From Vitrella brassicaformis (Eukaryota; Sar; Vitrellaceae), in assembly GCA_001179505.1 (NCBI GenBank), contig CDMY01000581.1, positions 232,925 to 296,924 of the forward strand: a stretch of DNA of 64,000 bases. The letters are read 5' to 3'. Shown in pieces: positions 1-10,889 of this stretch (within the stretch, counting starts at the first letter, position 1; the number at the start of each line of letters is the position of its first letter). The position numbers and the translations under genes were made by a program. The notes beneath the pieces were generated by a model. The model had not been told where the DNA came from and made no database searches. It worked only from the letters and a program-made list of their open reading frames with translations.

Positions 1-432
1 ATCCCTCAGCCCCGGTCCACTTGAACTCGACCTTCTTGCCACTCTCACCTGCGTGACCCAACACAGAAAGGCACCCAGAGCGAAACAGACAGGTCATGGA
101 TGGTCTCTGTTCGTCGGCTCACTGGGCATATCGACAGCAAGCGTTGTGCCTGCAGGGCCTTCCTTCGGGAACCGCATGTTAGTCCCCACGTCATACAGGC
201 CGCTCACCTGGCGGAGAGACGACAGCCAAAGTGCATCTTCTGGTCGCCCTCTCTTCAGTGAGTGCCATCAGAGATGCATCGCACTTACGAGGTCAGGATC
301 CAGCTCCTCCAGCTCTTCGTCGTCTTCTACCGTCCACCTGGCTGTTCTGAGCTGAAAGATCCAGCGCTGCCCTCCCCTCCTGGCACCCACCAGCTCCTTC
401 GTCTTGTCCGCGCTCTTCGACCAAGAACTCAT
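1..432 (-). CDS. Unknown protein, 3' end cut by window edge
   Basis: Three exons can be spliced on the minus strand: 432-289, 207-123 and 48-1. The phases fit at both junctions (0, then 1), and the donors (GTAAGT, GTGAGC) and CAG acceptors are canonical. The product starts MSSWSKSADKTKELVGARRG, has an acidic stretch (EDDEELEELD) near residue 40, and runs off the window at about residue 92. I recognise no domain. It is divergent with the gene starting at 761, with 328 bp between the start codons. The reading frame is well supported; the function is not known. Confidence 0.6.
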
Positions 433-760
433 CGCTGTACGGTAAAATCAAGTCAACCGACTCAGACCTGACTGCCAGACCTGACTGCGAGGTGTGTCGT
501 CGCCATCGGGCAATCGGTCGATTCCTTCTGGGTTGGGGGCTAGGGTTTAAAACCCTGTAGCGAAACCCTGTAGGCCCTCTTCATCTCGATCTTTTGGCTT
601 TTTGCCACCGTCAATACATCGTGGTGCATCAGGAAGGCGGGATCTGCTTGCCCTGTCCGCGAGTATCCTTTTTTGGGCGACCCCCGTTCATTCACCGAGC
701 CCGCCCGCCGCTGCGCCGGTCTGAGAGGCGGGTCTGATGCTTCCTGGGAATCCCCCCGCC
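433..760. promoter_or_regulatory. Bidirectional promoter region with telo-box
   Basis: This 328-bp space separates two divergently transcribed genes. At 541-548 it holds TAGGGTTT (AAACCCTA on the other strand), a perfect telo-box, followed by two further AAACCCTG copies to about 575. These resemble the TTTAGGG telomere unit. In plants such boxes act as promoter elements of growth and translation genes. A promoter role here is inferred from position only. Confidence 0.45.
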
Positions 761-2191
761 ATGGGGCCGGTGGAGGCCGGCACGGCCAAAGGGGGCGTCA
801 CGTATCAGTGGATGAGTAAGCAAACACAGCACATTCAGACAGCCAATCAATGGCAGCCACTGCGTCTCGTTCATGAGATGGCGGCTGTGTTATGATGTGT
901 TGATGGCTGTCAGGTCAGGGAGGGGCCGTGTCGCCGTCTGGGAGACGGTCTGTCAACCTCCCCTCAGCAGTCCCGATGTCAGCAAGCTGCGAAAGCATCG
1001 ATTCGTGCATCTCCCTGCGCGTGTTGCTCCGTACTATAGGTATCTGCGTGGTGAGGGGTCTGACTACCTGAAGCACTACTACCCCCCGCCGCCCCACCAC
1101 CCAGTGCCTGTCGGCCAGCAGCCCTTTGTCGGTCCGATGCCTCTCAGCGCCTACCTGCCCGAGGGGCAGTTCGTCAACGGGCCATCGATTAGGGAAACCA
1201 AGTTTCAGAAGGGATTCTACCGCAGAACCAGACGTACGTATGTGCGTGAGACGCACAGATGGGCTGCTAGGCTGGGTGCTTGGCTGACGTGTGTGTGTGG
1301 TTGTGTGTGCTTGTGTGTTGATATGATTGCAGAGCAGATCGAGGAGATGCAGCGGCAGCAGCTGGGTGTGGGTGCTTCTTCATCGAGTGCGGTGCTACCG
1401 AGAAACCCACTCATACCGGACCAGCTCCCACCGCCGCCACGTAAACAAGCAAGGAGAGCAGGCGCGTTGCAGGGAGGCAGGCAGGCGACATTCTGTGTCT
1501 CTGTCTCTGTCTTGGCGGGGCAGCTGTCGGCATTCATCGGCACTCGATTGCGGGAACGGGTTACCTCCCGACATTGGCACCGTTCGGCGCTGCCCCAGAG
1601 AGGTGAGGGAAAGGAATGACAGTTGGACCGACGCACCAATCGGTTGCTTGGCTCCTGTGTGAGTGCAGTGAGCGTCACGGGCGCAAGATGGTCATCCCGA
1701 ATGTTGTGTTTCCGCATCAGGGGCACGAACAGGACGTGCGCAGGTACACAGCGAGGAGGGGGAAGAAGGGGGCCACCTGTGTGTGTGGAATGAGACATGG
1801 TGGCCTTGATTGCATTGCAATGCATCCATATCAGACGGTTGAGTTTTGCGAGGTTCTACCAGTGGCACGAGAGCTCGCCGGCGCGGCAGGAACGGCTTGT
1901 AAATGAAGGACTCTGCCAGGTGAACATGTGTGCGCAGAATCAGAGGCCAGACGGCGCACAGAGGGGTGTGCATGATATATGTCTGATGCCTGCAGACGTT
2001 GCGTCAGAGTGCTGTGTTGGGTGACGGGAGCTACACGAGCAAAAGCGCCCGCAACGCATCCGAGGTACGTTTGTCAGCAGCAACCTGCAGGCTATGCGTG
2101 AGAGGAAGACGACGGCACTTGCCTTAAAGGCAATGTGGGATGGTTGCACATTCAGGGCGCGAAAGATGCCTTCATGCAGTTTCGTACCTAG
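761..2191 (+). CDS. Unknown 273-aa protein, 8 exons
   Basis: Eight exons splice in phase: 761-815, 919-1233, 1333-1440, 1524-1602, 1669-1743, 1835-1919, 1996-2064 and 2156-2191. They total 822 nt and end in TAG. The product starts MGPVEAGTAKGGVTYQW. It is basic and proline-rich (YYPPPPHHPVPVG near residue 75; QLPPPPPVG near 155), with no membrane segment and no domain I recognise. A short Gln/Glu-rich helical stretch (QQIEEMQRQQ) lies near residue 125. The small basic composition would suit an organelle complex or ribosome-associated subunit, but that is speculation. Every junction preserves frame, so the gene itself is well supported. Confidence 0.7.
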
Positions 2192-3197
2192 TAAAGCAAC
2201 CGAGGAGAGAGGGTGCTGCGGGCGATCGATGCCGACAAGCTCAAGACAGAGATGTCTCACATACCCTTTGGTTTGTGCTGCCTGCCTGCCTGCCTGTCAG
2301 TTCTGCCATCGGTCTGTGCGAGTCTGGAATGAGAGATACGATAAACTGACTTTTCTGTTTCTGATCTGAGTGACCGACTGCCCATATCCTTCGGGGATTC
2401 TGATGAGCATGTGGCTTGGCGAATCTCGGATGGATGGATGGATGGATGGATAAATGGATGACACACCGATATCTATCAATTGTACTGGTCAGTCGGCAAG
2501 GCAGCTCATACCCATATGTGTGTCCCGAGACGTGCACACGCACTCATGGACACACGCCCAGCACCCATTGGGCGTAATCCACCCATACCTTTGATCCACC
2601 CACCCATCTACGCATCGCGCCGCGCCACTCGGGCGCAAAAGGCAGGCAAAACTGGGCCATGCTTGTACAAAAGAGCTACTGTGAGGTTCCTCATTGCCGA
2701 CTTCAGCTCTCCGTGGGTGAAGCCGCTGCTGGGACGGTCAGGCGAGTCCCAGCTTCAACATCACCAACGAAGAGATCAAGCTGGCAACAAAGCACTCGTA
2801 CACAAGCAATATGCAGGCTCGCTGGGGACGGAAACACCGAAAAAGTGTCAGAACCTGGCACTGTGTGTGCTCCGCGGTGTGTCGAAGCCGGCCTCGACGC
2901 ACTCTCGATGCTTCTCGCAACATGCATCTTCAAAGCACGTCGACATCAGCTACGCGACACACCGCAGAGGAAACACACTTCTGTCTGCACACACATGGAA
3001 GCGCTCCCCTCTCTCTCCTCTCTGTCTCTCCCTGTCTCTCTCTCCTTGCCACTGAATCCATCCCTTCGGGATAATCACTCGCTCAATTGTACATACACAC
3101 AATATACAATCAATATACATCATACATATACAACAAAACTTCCCCAGCTGGCCGGCCACTCGTTCCATCCGTCCACCGATTCGCTCCACCCATCGTA
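2192..3197. other. Convergent intergenic region
   Basis: I see no supportable gene here. It contains a (GGAT)n run at about 2428-2450 and CT-rich tracts near 3000-3050. Both flanking genes end here, so it should hold their 3' UTRs and terminators. Confidence 0.5.
2428..2450. repeat. (GGAT)n microsatellite
   Basis: Perfect tandem GGAT units, typical of the simple repeats in the intergenic stretches of this window. Confidence 0.8.
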
Positions 3198-4131
3198 TCA
3201 GCCGCCCCTCACCATCTTGTCCCCTTCCCTGCCCGACTTCCGCCTCACCAGCACGTGCCAGTGGTGGATGGACTCGATCGTCCGCAGGTTGGTGGGGTTG
3301 ATGAAGTACAGGTACTCGTGGGTGTCGGGAGGGTACGCCTTCTCCACTATCTCCTCCACATCGGCGGCTGACAGGTCTCTCAGGGCCCAGCAGACCAGGT
3401 GGCTGACGCCGTCCTCGAAGCTGTATGGATAATCGTTGGGCACCAGCCAGTGGCGGTCATGCAGCGACGCACGCGCAGCCTACAAGACAACACAGACAGA
3501 GCACACCCATAGCCAAGCGGATGAAGAGAAATGGTCGCCGCGTGCTCACTTTGCTTACCTCAGTGAGTGGGACTGCCTGCATCCGCCCCTGCTCATCCCT
3601 GGTGTGTTGGAGGCCCAGCACATTGATCAGGATGCTGTCGCCCATCGACACATACTCGTCTGTCACGCGGCCCCGCCACTGTCGGTACTTGTCTCCCACG
3701 TCTGCATTCCGCGCAAACAAATCGAGCCGGCCCGACTCAATGTGCTGGCGGGCTTCTTCCCAAGTCGCCGGACGGTCCACCACACGCACGCCACCTATCA
3801 TCCTGCATCAAAGCACAGGCAAGTCGCTGGTGGTGATGGCTATGTGATTAGTCACGTACCAGGTTGTGGCCGATGTGATCTGCTCTCTCTCCCTGGTTGT
3901 GCTGCTTCTCTGCAAGGCGCTCGTGCCGTCCCTGCTGTCCTTCTGCAGCACGGCCGAGAGCTGATGTGGTCCGGTGCGGCGCGCCTCAGATACAGCGAAG
4001 AACAGGTACGCGGTGAGGGAGAACACCACGGCAGGACGCTGCATCTGCCTCTCCGCTGTACTTCTGCAAGCTGAGCTCGCAACGGATTCCGGAAGAAAAA
4101 TCGGGGAGGAGGGCGCTCGAGCCATTCCCAT
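3198..4131 (-). CDS. DUF3605-like protein
   Basis: Three exons (4131-3860, 3802-3559, 3479-3198) total 798 nt and give 265 residues. The C-terminal half has the look of the DUF3605 family: a W-(x)n-I-x-S-G-x-L region (TWEEARQHIESGRLDLFARN), then HWLVPNDYPYSFEDGVSHLV and, near the C-terminus, a HWHVLVRR segment. DUF3605 proteins are known from fungi and other eukaryotes and have no settled function. The first exon adds about 90 residues, including a hydrophobic stretch (VVFSLTAYLFFAV) that could be a membrane anchor or targeting signal. The start codon faces that of the GILT gene at a distance of 35 bp. The family call comes from memory of its motifs. Confidence 0.7.
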
Positions 4132-4166
4132 TGGAGAAGTGACGTTCCCCCGTTCAAGTTGCCGAG
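4132..4166. promoter_or_regulatory. 35-bp space between divergent start codons
   Basis: Only 35 bp separate the ATG of the DUF3605-like gene (minus) from that of the GILT gene (plus). Both 5' UTRs, and probably core promoter elements, must overlap the opposite gene or its first exon. A TGACG core lies within it (about 4140-4144). Confidence 0.5.
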
Positions 4167-5504
4167 ATGGATCTGGTCAAGTATGTGTTTTTCCTATGCA
4201 CCGCCCTCGGGCTGGCACCAGAGAGGACAGCTGGGCAGAAAGTCAGCGTAACCTTATATTACGGTAGGAGAGCTGGTACGATGCCCTTCTGATCTGTGCA
4301 CCGCTGTCCGTATGTGTTACCGCAGAGTCCTTGTGCCCTTTCTGCCGACGGGTGAGCCGGGCCGCGTACGATTGCCGTCAATTGCAGCTGGTGTCATTTT
4401 TGCGTGTGTGTGGCCACCTGTTGTTTGTTGGCTCAGTGGATAGCCTACCAACTGCTGCCACTTGTAAGTCAGAGGCAGGCCACCATTGCAACTGCTGGGA
4501 CTGTTGTGTGGACGCGCTTGTTTATGCTTCCAGTGGTCGTCTGAGCTGAAGGAGTACGTGACGCCGTCGCTTATCCCATACGGTGGGCAGAAACACCACA
4601 CACCCTGATGATATGGATGAATCTCACTAGTTGGTGCATTGACGCATACGTGTGTTGTGTAATGATCGATGATGTGTGCTCTGGTATGGTGTGGCTTGGA
4701 CTCTGCGGCACCAGGCAATGCCCACGAAAAGAGGGTTGACGGCCACTACAAGTTTCAGTGCCAACATGGCGAGGAGGAGTGTGTCCTCAACACCATCGAG
4801 GCGTGCATCATCAAGAAGCTCGGCGACAAGACGGACCAGCTGCTGGGCGTCATCGGTGAGTGAGTGGGTGGTGAATATGAGGGAGTGCAGAGCACGCTGT
4901 CGTGACTGTTTGTGTCGGTGCAGGCTGTATTGAGGATCCCGGGAAGGAGCCAGGTTCGTGGCACGACTGCGTGCCAAACGACACGTTGCTGGAGGAAGTC
5001 AAGACATGCGCCACAACAGAAGAGGGAGAGCAACTGCAGGTGCGCGCTCCACACCTGCCCCGCCCGGACAGTAAACGCATGCAACAGCACGTTCTGTTCC
5101 TGTGTGTGGGGTTGTGCAGCACTACTATGCCCAGGAGACCGATGGCCTTGTGCCGGCCCACAAGTATGTGCCCTGGGTGCTCATCGACAACAAACACTCA
5201 GCACTGGTGAGGGAGAACATCCACACACAGACGCAGAGGCAGGCCAACACCTACGACACACTCTTTCGCTCCCTTGTCATTCTCTCAGGCGGAGATGAAC
5301 CTCAAGTCAGCTGTGTGCCGTCGGCTGAAGGACACCATCTCGACCGTGCCGGCCACCTGCAACGACTTCATCGTCCAGCAGCAGGACGCTCACGCACATG
5401 ATGATAAGGAGGAAGGGCAGCCCAGCAGTGGCCGCACCTTCCGGCCTGCACCTGCCATCACCACAGCAGTGAGGGCTGGTCTGGCACAGGTGCTGTATCA
5501 GTAG
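4167..5504 (+). CDS. GILT-family thiol reductase
   Basis: Eight exons give a 252-residue protein of the gamma-interferon-inducible lysosomal thiol reductase family. An N-terminal signal peptide (MDLVKYVFFLCTALGLA) precedes the thioredoxin-like start VSVTLYYESLCPFC. The CxxC active site is CPFC at residues 36-39, and it is split from its beta-strand by the first intron. The family signature CQHGEEEC lies near residue 82, followed by N-T-I-E-A-C and the cis-loop region KYVPWVLID near residue 171. The length matches the family. GILT reduces disulfides in acidic vesicles. The C-terminal tail (HAHDDKEEGQPSSGR) is low in complexity. Introns run from about 60 to 180 bp. Confidence 0.9.
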
Positions 5505-6337
5505 CTAAGTGGACAATGAGGTAGAGGTAGAGAGCCGGGCAGCGGAGGGAACACTGACTGCATGAGCGAGAGCTAAGCGAAGAGCTTTTTCGGTCCGTTT
5601 GTTGTGGTGGCCTTTGTCGTCTTAAGTTTGAGTTTGGCGCTGACTGACAATGGGAGGCCATTGTGTGTGTCATGCTGCCGATAGCCATCTGCCATTCGGT
5701 GCTTCGCTCCACCGGCTAAGGTGACCCAATGTCCCTGTCTGTCTGTCTGTCTGTGGCCGGCCTGCCTTGCATCATACTGCGTGTAAAGAGATGTGTCGAT
5801 TGGATTGGTGTGCCAACTTTGCCATGGGCCAGCTCAGCTCTATGCCTGTCGTTGCGCATATACATGAGCCATGCACACACATGTGTGCATTCCATTGGAT
5901 CTATAGGGACGGGGCGCCTCTCATTCACTTAGTCGATGGATGAGTGCTCAGACAGACTGATGGGACAAAGTGGAATGACAAATGGAAATGTGGGCGTCGG
6001 TCGGCTGGTACTTTGTGGCTTAACAGCTGTTTGTCTCTAGCTGGCTGCCTGCGACTTGTCCTCGACAAAGACCATTGCATCTGCCTGCCTTATGTCGTGT
6101 ATGGATCGAAGTCGCTTGACCTCGCCTCCAAATCAAAGGGTCCAGCGAATTTCATTTCATCGAATATATAACTAAGATGAGAAAGGGAAAGTTGACACAG
6201 CTGTGTGTGGTATTGACATGAACATCTAGCTGTTCTCTTCTATGAAATGAATCAAACTATGATGGATGTCTATTTGTGGGAGCAAGCCCGGCCACTAGTC
6301 ATGGCCGGCACCTCGTCTTCGGCACGACTCAACTAAG
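5505..6337. other. Intergenic, no gene seen
   Basis: No spliced coding pattern was found on either strand. A (TGTC)n run occurs at about 5732-5752. A 75-codon open frame at 5944-6171 has no splice or composition support. Confidence 0.45.
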
Positions 6338-7800
6338 TCAGGGCGCAGCATGTGCATTGAGAAGAAGCTCCAGTGGCTTTACGAGGTCCTGAAACACACG
6401 CACACACACAATCAGTCAGCTCACTTCTCATGTCCACAGCCATTCGGCTCACTTTACATAGACGTCACCGCCAACGAAATCGAAAAAGTCCCTGATGAAG
6501 CTGACACACATGCTGTCGAACTGCTCCATCATGTGGTAGGCTTTCAGACACATACGGAGATGGACACATCTGTCTTGTCGAAGTCATTTATCCATCCATC
6601 CACATGATGCAACATTCATATGATCGTCTGTGTCATTTGTTTGTGTGTCTGTGTGTAGTCTGTGTGTATTGCTGTCTACCTGGAAGCCGTTCTTGTTTCT
6701 CACGGGCAGTGAAGTGAGTCGGGTGGGAAGTACTTAAACTCGGGTGTCTCTGTGAGGCAGGTTTTCTCGTTGCAGTCGATGTACACCGGGATGAAGGTGA
6801 GCTCGTACACGTGTGGGGCGTCGATGCCGGCAGCCTGGAGTGCGGCGGGTGCAAACACCTGAGCGACACACAGGAGACAGACAGACGGACAAAGAGACAG
6901 GAGTAGAACAGAGTGTGTGTGTGTGTGTGGTGTCTGTACTTTGTTTCCTGGCTCGGTACTTTATTGTGGGTGTTGGCGTGTCTGATGGCTTCTGCGATGA
7001 ACAAAACGTCGTGAGACATATCGAATATCACCAGTCCCGCGACGAATTGACTCGCATCGTCCTTATCTTCTGCAGCCAACTTCCGTGCAGTTCGCCGGGG
7101 TCTGATGGCCACGAGCATGCCTCGCTCCCCGCCAGGTATGCGATCAAGGCGTTGATGCTGATTACGAACGAGCCCGCGGGCGGGCTGCACAGTCGGCTGC
7201 GCCGTCGGCTGCCCGCTCGTGGCCTTCTTGCCCTTCTTCGTCTTGATCTTGGTGAACGTCACCTTCTTTGCTGCCCCCACCCCACCCGCCGCGGCCGCCG
7301 CACAAATGCCACACATCGCAGCGGTACTCGTTGAGGTTGGACCAGGTCGGGTGGTCGGGCGGCTCCAGACCGGCACTCAGGAAGGCGCCGAAGACGTAGT
7401 GGTCCTTGCGAATGACAAACAGCAGGCGCTGCTTGTCGCCGACACACCGGAGCAGCTGCTCGACGCACTGCTCTGGCCCTGCTCTTGTGCAGCCCACCCG
7501 GTGAAGTCGGCCCACTAGCGGCACACGCGGAGGAGGGTCCCGAAATTGTACTTGGCGGATGGGTCGATCACCATTCCCTCGCGCACACGGCCAAACGACG
7601 CCGACGACAATTGGCCGACGACGCTGGCGTCAGAGGTGGATCGTCTGTTTTGTGCAGGTAGACGATCAGCGACGTCCGCGTTGTGGTGAGGGAGGTCACT
7701 TGAAGTCGAAAAACTCAGTGACAGACGTGTGTATGACACACAGATGCTGTCGAACTGCTCCATGACAGACAGCATGCTGCGTGAGTACTCACAGCCATCC
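6338..7800 (-). pseudogene. Tandem paralogue copy 1 with TLDc-like exon, probably decayed
   Basis: Several minus-strand exon-like blocks are visible. One around 7515-7380 encodes a TLDc-like core (LLFVIRKDHYVFGAFLSAG). One near 7010 encodes HDVLFIAEAIRHANTHNK; it splices in phase 0 into 6858-6700 (VFAPAALQAAGIDAPHVYEL). Another near 6540-6465 encodes MMEQFDSMCVSFIRDFFDF, with a possible last exon ending in TGA at 6338. The TLDc-like block is out of frame with its natural upstream block (KYNFGTLLRVCR), which suggests a frameshift. No complete model spans the locus. TLDc proteins are linked to oxidative-stress resistance and V-ATPase regulation. Exon homology is moderately sure; gene integrity is doubtful. 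Confidence 0.4.
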
Positions 7801-7856
7801 ACAAACCCACCCACAGAACCATCGACTCGTGTCATCCCGCCCCGCCCCGTCATCTC

Positions 7857-9250
7857 ACCCACCTGTCGCTTTGACTGTTTTGCGCTTGTGGTGTGCGTGC
7901 CCACCGATGAGGTCCACTCTTCGCATCGACAAGTGCGTCCCATTCATTTCGTTGCTTCAGCGCTAAAGGCAGACGCTGAATGAGGGGCTTGGATTCGAAA
8001 TTTTTCTGTTCTGACCTCTTCATAGGTCTTGAATTTTGCTTGTCTTGCATTCTTCTCTTCAGGCACCTTGTTCCTCTGGCTCTTCATCCGAGTCGGACGG
8101 CAATTTGTTGTCCACCCGAATCTTTGCGCGAAGTCTCGGGGCACGCTTGTGGTCCTCCTCTGTCGGCTCACGGTCGCACTCGTACTGACCAAGCTGATTG
8201 AACGAGCCGTGTATCATCCCCTCCCTCTCCACTGACCGTGTTGTCGATGTCTCGCCCGGTCCTCACCTGCCGCGTGATTGTCTCGCTGCATGGCCTCAGG
8301 CATGGCCTTTTTGAACTCTGCCACAACAGCTGATACATCAGTGATGAACCGACTGCTTTGCCATTTGCGTACCGTCCGCAACATCAATGAGGTCTACGAG
8401 CTTGGTGCGTTGTGTGAAGACACTCAGGGCTAGGTAGGTGTGGAGGCCGAGGCCGCATTCCGTCAGTGTCTTCAGTGTATTGTCTTTGTTGTCTTTGGAC
8501 GCTCTCTTGCAGCTTTGGGCGCAGGCCATCCACATTTGGTTCCAAGGGGGACAAGGCTGAAATCACATGTTGTTCATGGCTGTGTGTGGCGGTACGTGAA
8601 GCCCGTTGTTGTTGGGCTCGCCAGTAAGATTTGTCTTGGCCACTTGCAGAGCCACGCCGACGTTGCCACATGTCTCGACGTCATAGAACGGAGGCGTTGT
8701 GATGGATTTGATGTCCCCGTTCTCGAGTCCTGCAGCCTCCAGTGCTTGTTTTCTGTACATCTACAAGCGACAGACAACGCCAAAAGCGATCCCTCGTCTG
8801 TAGAGGGTGCATTTAATTTCTTCACATCATTCACCAATGAGGGTATCTTGCCGTGTTTGTTGGCATGGTCTTTGTATTGTTTGATGTAGAACACATCGTG
8901 AGGCTCGATGAGGTCTGCTGTCTCAAAGTTGAAGCTGACGCGAAGGCGAGTTCGCTCCTCGCTCCTCGCAGCATTGGTCGAACTCGGGGGCCACTCGACG
9001 GAATTTGTATACGTCGGAGAAGGACTTGTCAACGTCAGTCTGCTTGAATACATAGAGACACACATCAGCATCCACATTCCCATCAGCACCCATCCACACA
9101 AGCGATGTGATGCCTCCTAACAAAGGGCCTACGTGTAGAGTTTGTCTTGCGGCGCCTCACGCAACACCTCGCCCCTGAGAGCCTCCCCCTGAACCGCTGC
9201 AAAACGGTCCGTGTGGCGGTGGCGTAGGCCCTCCTTGACGCCAGGTCCCA
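7857..9250 (-). pseudogene. Tandem paralogue copy 2, disrupted
   Basis: Blocks at about 8900-8850 (HDVFYIKQYKDHANKHGK) and 8760-8566 (MYRKQALEAAGLENGDIKS) match the two exons of copy 1 and share the same phase-0 intron position. The second block reaches an in-frame TGA at 8565-8563. The same frame then stays open into WNQMWMACAQSCKRASKDNK, down to about 8400. More coding-like blocks follow: EFKKAMPEAMQRDNHAA near 8290, and a charged region ending near 7865. Upstream blocks (FSDVYKFRRVAPEFDQCCEE; GVKEGLRHRHTDRFAAVQGE) sit in other frames. It reads as a gene relic or a badly broken family member. Confidence 0.4.
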
Positions 9251-9374
9251 GCTCCACGCCTCCATCCATGCATACATACATGCGTACACAGATGCGCACA
9301 ATGCACAGAACGCTACCGGTTCAGCTATATCTGGCCTGCCCACCTCAGGGGAGGGGAGGCAGGGCCTCAATCAC

Positions 9375-10345
9375 TGCAGCATCGCTCGACTTTAGTGACG
9401 GTGACGCCATGGATGAGGCCCAATATGCGCTCCCCCGAGAGAATGCGCGGCAGTGCCCTCCTGCCTTCACATACATGCACACACACACACGACACACACG
9501 ATACATGATGCTTATGGTAGTGATGTAGTCGCCTCACTCACTTAGGCCACCGCTCTTGATGCCCAGGTCCCCGGTGCGCTGGGCCGCCATTGCTCGCGCC
9601 AACAAGGCCAACGCTAGTAGACGCGCCGCCTCCTGCACAAAAAGCACACCGAACACACAAAGAGGCAGTGTCGTGCAATGCATCTGCCTTTGGGCCTACC
9701 TGGCTGCAGAGAAGACACAAGAGGAAAATCCAATGAAGCGAAGACGAAATCACGTTGTGTGACATAAGAGGGCTTACGGTCAACTCCGGGAAGAGAAGAT
9801 GGAGCGACGACTTGGTATCTCTTCGGCAGGCTTTCAAGGCTGCAGAGAGGCAGTGGTGTCTTTGGTTTGCTGCTGTCTGAGACACGCTTACCGTAGACTT
9901 CGATGAAGTTGAACTCAAAACGGCACGCTGCCAAAAAGCCTCTCATCAAGAGATTTGGCGGCACTTCGCTGAAAGGATTGCACTGCGGATCCCAGAACTC
10001 GCACAACACCATGAGCGACGACGACCTGGTCAACCTGAAAGAGCAGTGTGCAAAAGAGGTAGGGCACACGACACATCGGTGTGCTATGTTCTCTCCACCA
10101 ACGTGTCGTGTTCTCCCATTTCGCTGCATATCTGAAGATGACCAACTCACGGAAGCTGCCATACTCGTCACCAAAGTCTGCACACAGACACACAGCGGCA
10201 GACACCATCCATGTCAAGTTGCCTCTCCTGTGGTGCTTTGCCCTCCCTCTCTCACAACTACACAGGGGATCTCCCGAGGCCAGACGCAGTGAAACGGCGC
10301 TTCTTGATCTCCGCCTTGCACTCGTCGAGAGTCCGGCAGCTCAGG
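9375..10345 (-). pseudogene. Spliced minus-strand gene remnant, unknown family
   Basis: A consistent chain of short exons can be read. One near 10050-9906 carries CEFWDPQCNPFSEVPPN. It splices to an exon carrying ALKACRRDTKSSLHLLFPEL (about 9848-9780), then to EAARLLALALLARAMAAQRT (about 9630-9544) and to a last exon with SGERILGLIHGVTVTKVERC that ends in TGA near 9375. Upstream, TLDECKAEIKKRRFTASGLG (about 10340-10280) and DFGDEYGSFRELVIFRY are probable exons, but joining them is uncertain. I do not recognise the family. It may be the 3' part of the locus continued at 10890-11990. Confidence 0.4.
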
Positions 10346-10889
10346 ACGGCCCCTGTGAGTGTCGTGATAACGTACTTCTCCCGCCGCCTCTCACCGACAC
10401 CGAGCCGCTTCTGCTTGGCCCTCCCGACCTTCCGCCCCTTGTTGGCTTGACGAGCGTGTTGCGGGGCCTGCCTGGCCTGAACGCATGCACACAAATACAC
10501 ACAGAACTGGTCACCCCTACAGTCACCACCGTCCTTGCCTTAGCAGAACGTCCCTCTCTCCTCCACCTTTCGTATGCCTGTTCTGGTATACCATCCACGA
10601 CCACTTCAGCCGCTCGCCATGGACCCCGAGCCCAGACGCAGTGACGTACCTTTGTGGGCAGTACACTGACCGCCATCACCGCGATATTTCATACCGCAAC
10701 CTCCAATTGGCTGGTGCCTCTATCGGGTACCTTCTCGAAAAGCGACTCAAAATATGTCGGACGACAGCCATAGACAGCATCCGTCTCTGTAGTCCTAAGG
10801 TTGTTAGTCAGCAGGTTCTTCCGGTGGGAGTCGCTAATCCCCTGGACATGTTGCTGTGGCTGCCGGGGAAGAATCCATGATGAAGGACG

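Noticed and set aside
915-1256. Long open frames antisense to the 761-2191 gene
   Set aside because: They are shadow frames of the coding exons in GC-rich DNA and ignore the clear splice sites of the plus-strand gene.
5944-6171. 75-codon open frame on the plus strand
   Set aside because: No splice context, no recognisable motif and no codon character distinct from the surrounding intergenic sequence.
8563-8565. In-frame TGA read as selenocysteine or as a reassigned codon
   Set aside because: No SECIS-like structure or selenoprotein family is apparent, and TGA ends DLD, CFAP70, RNR2 and other genes here, so a standard code with mutation is simpler.
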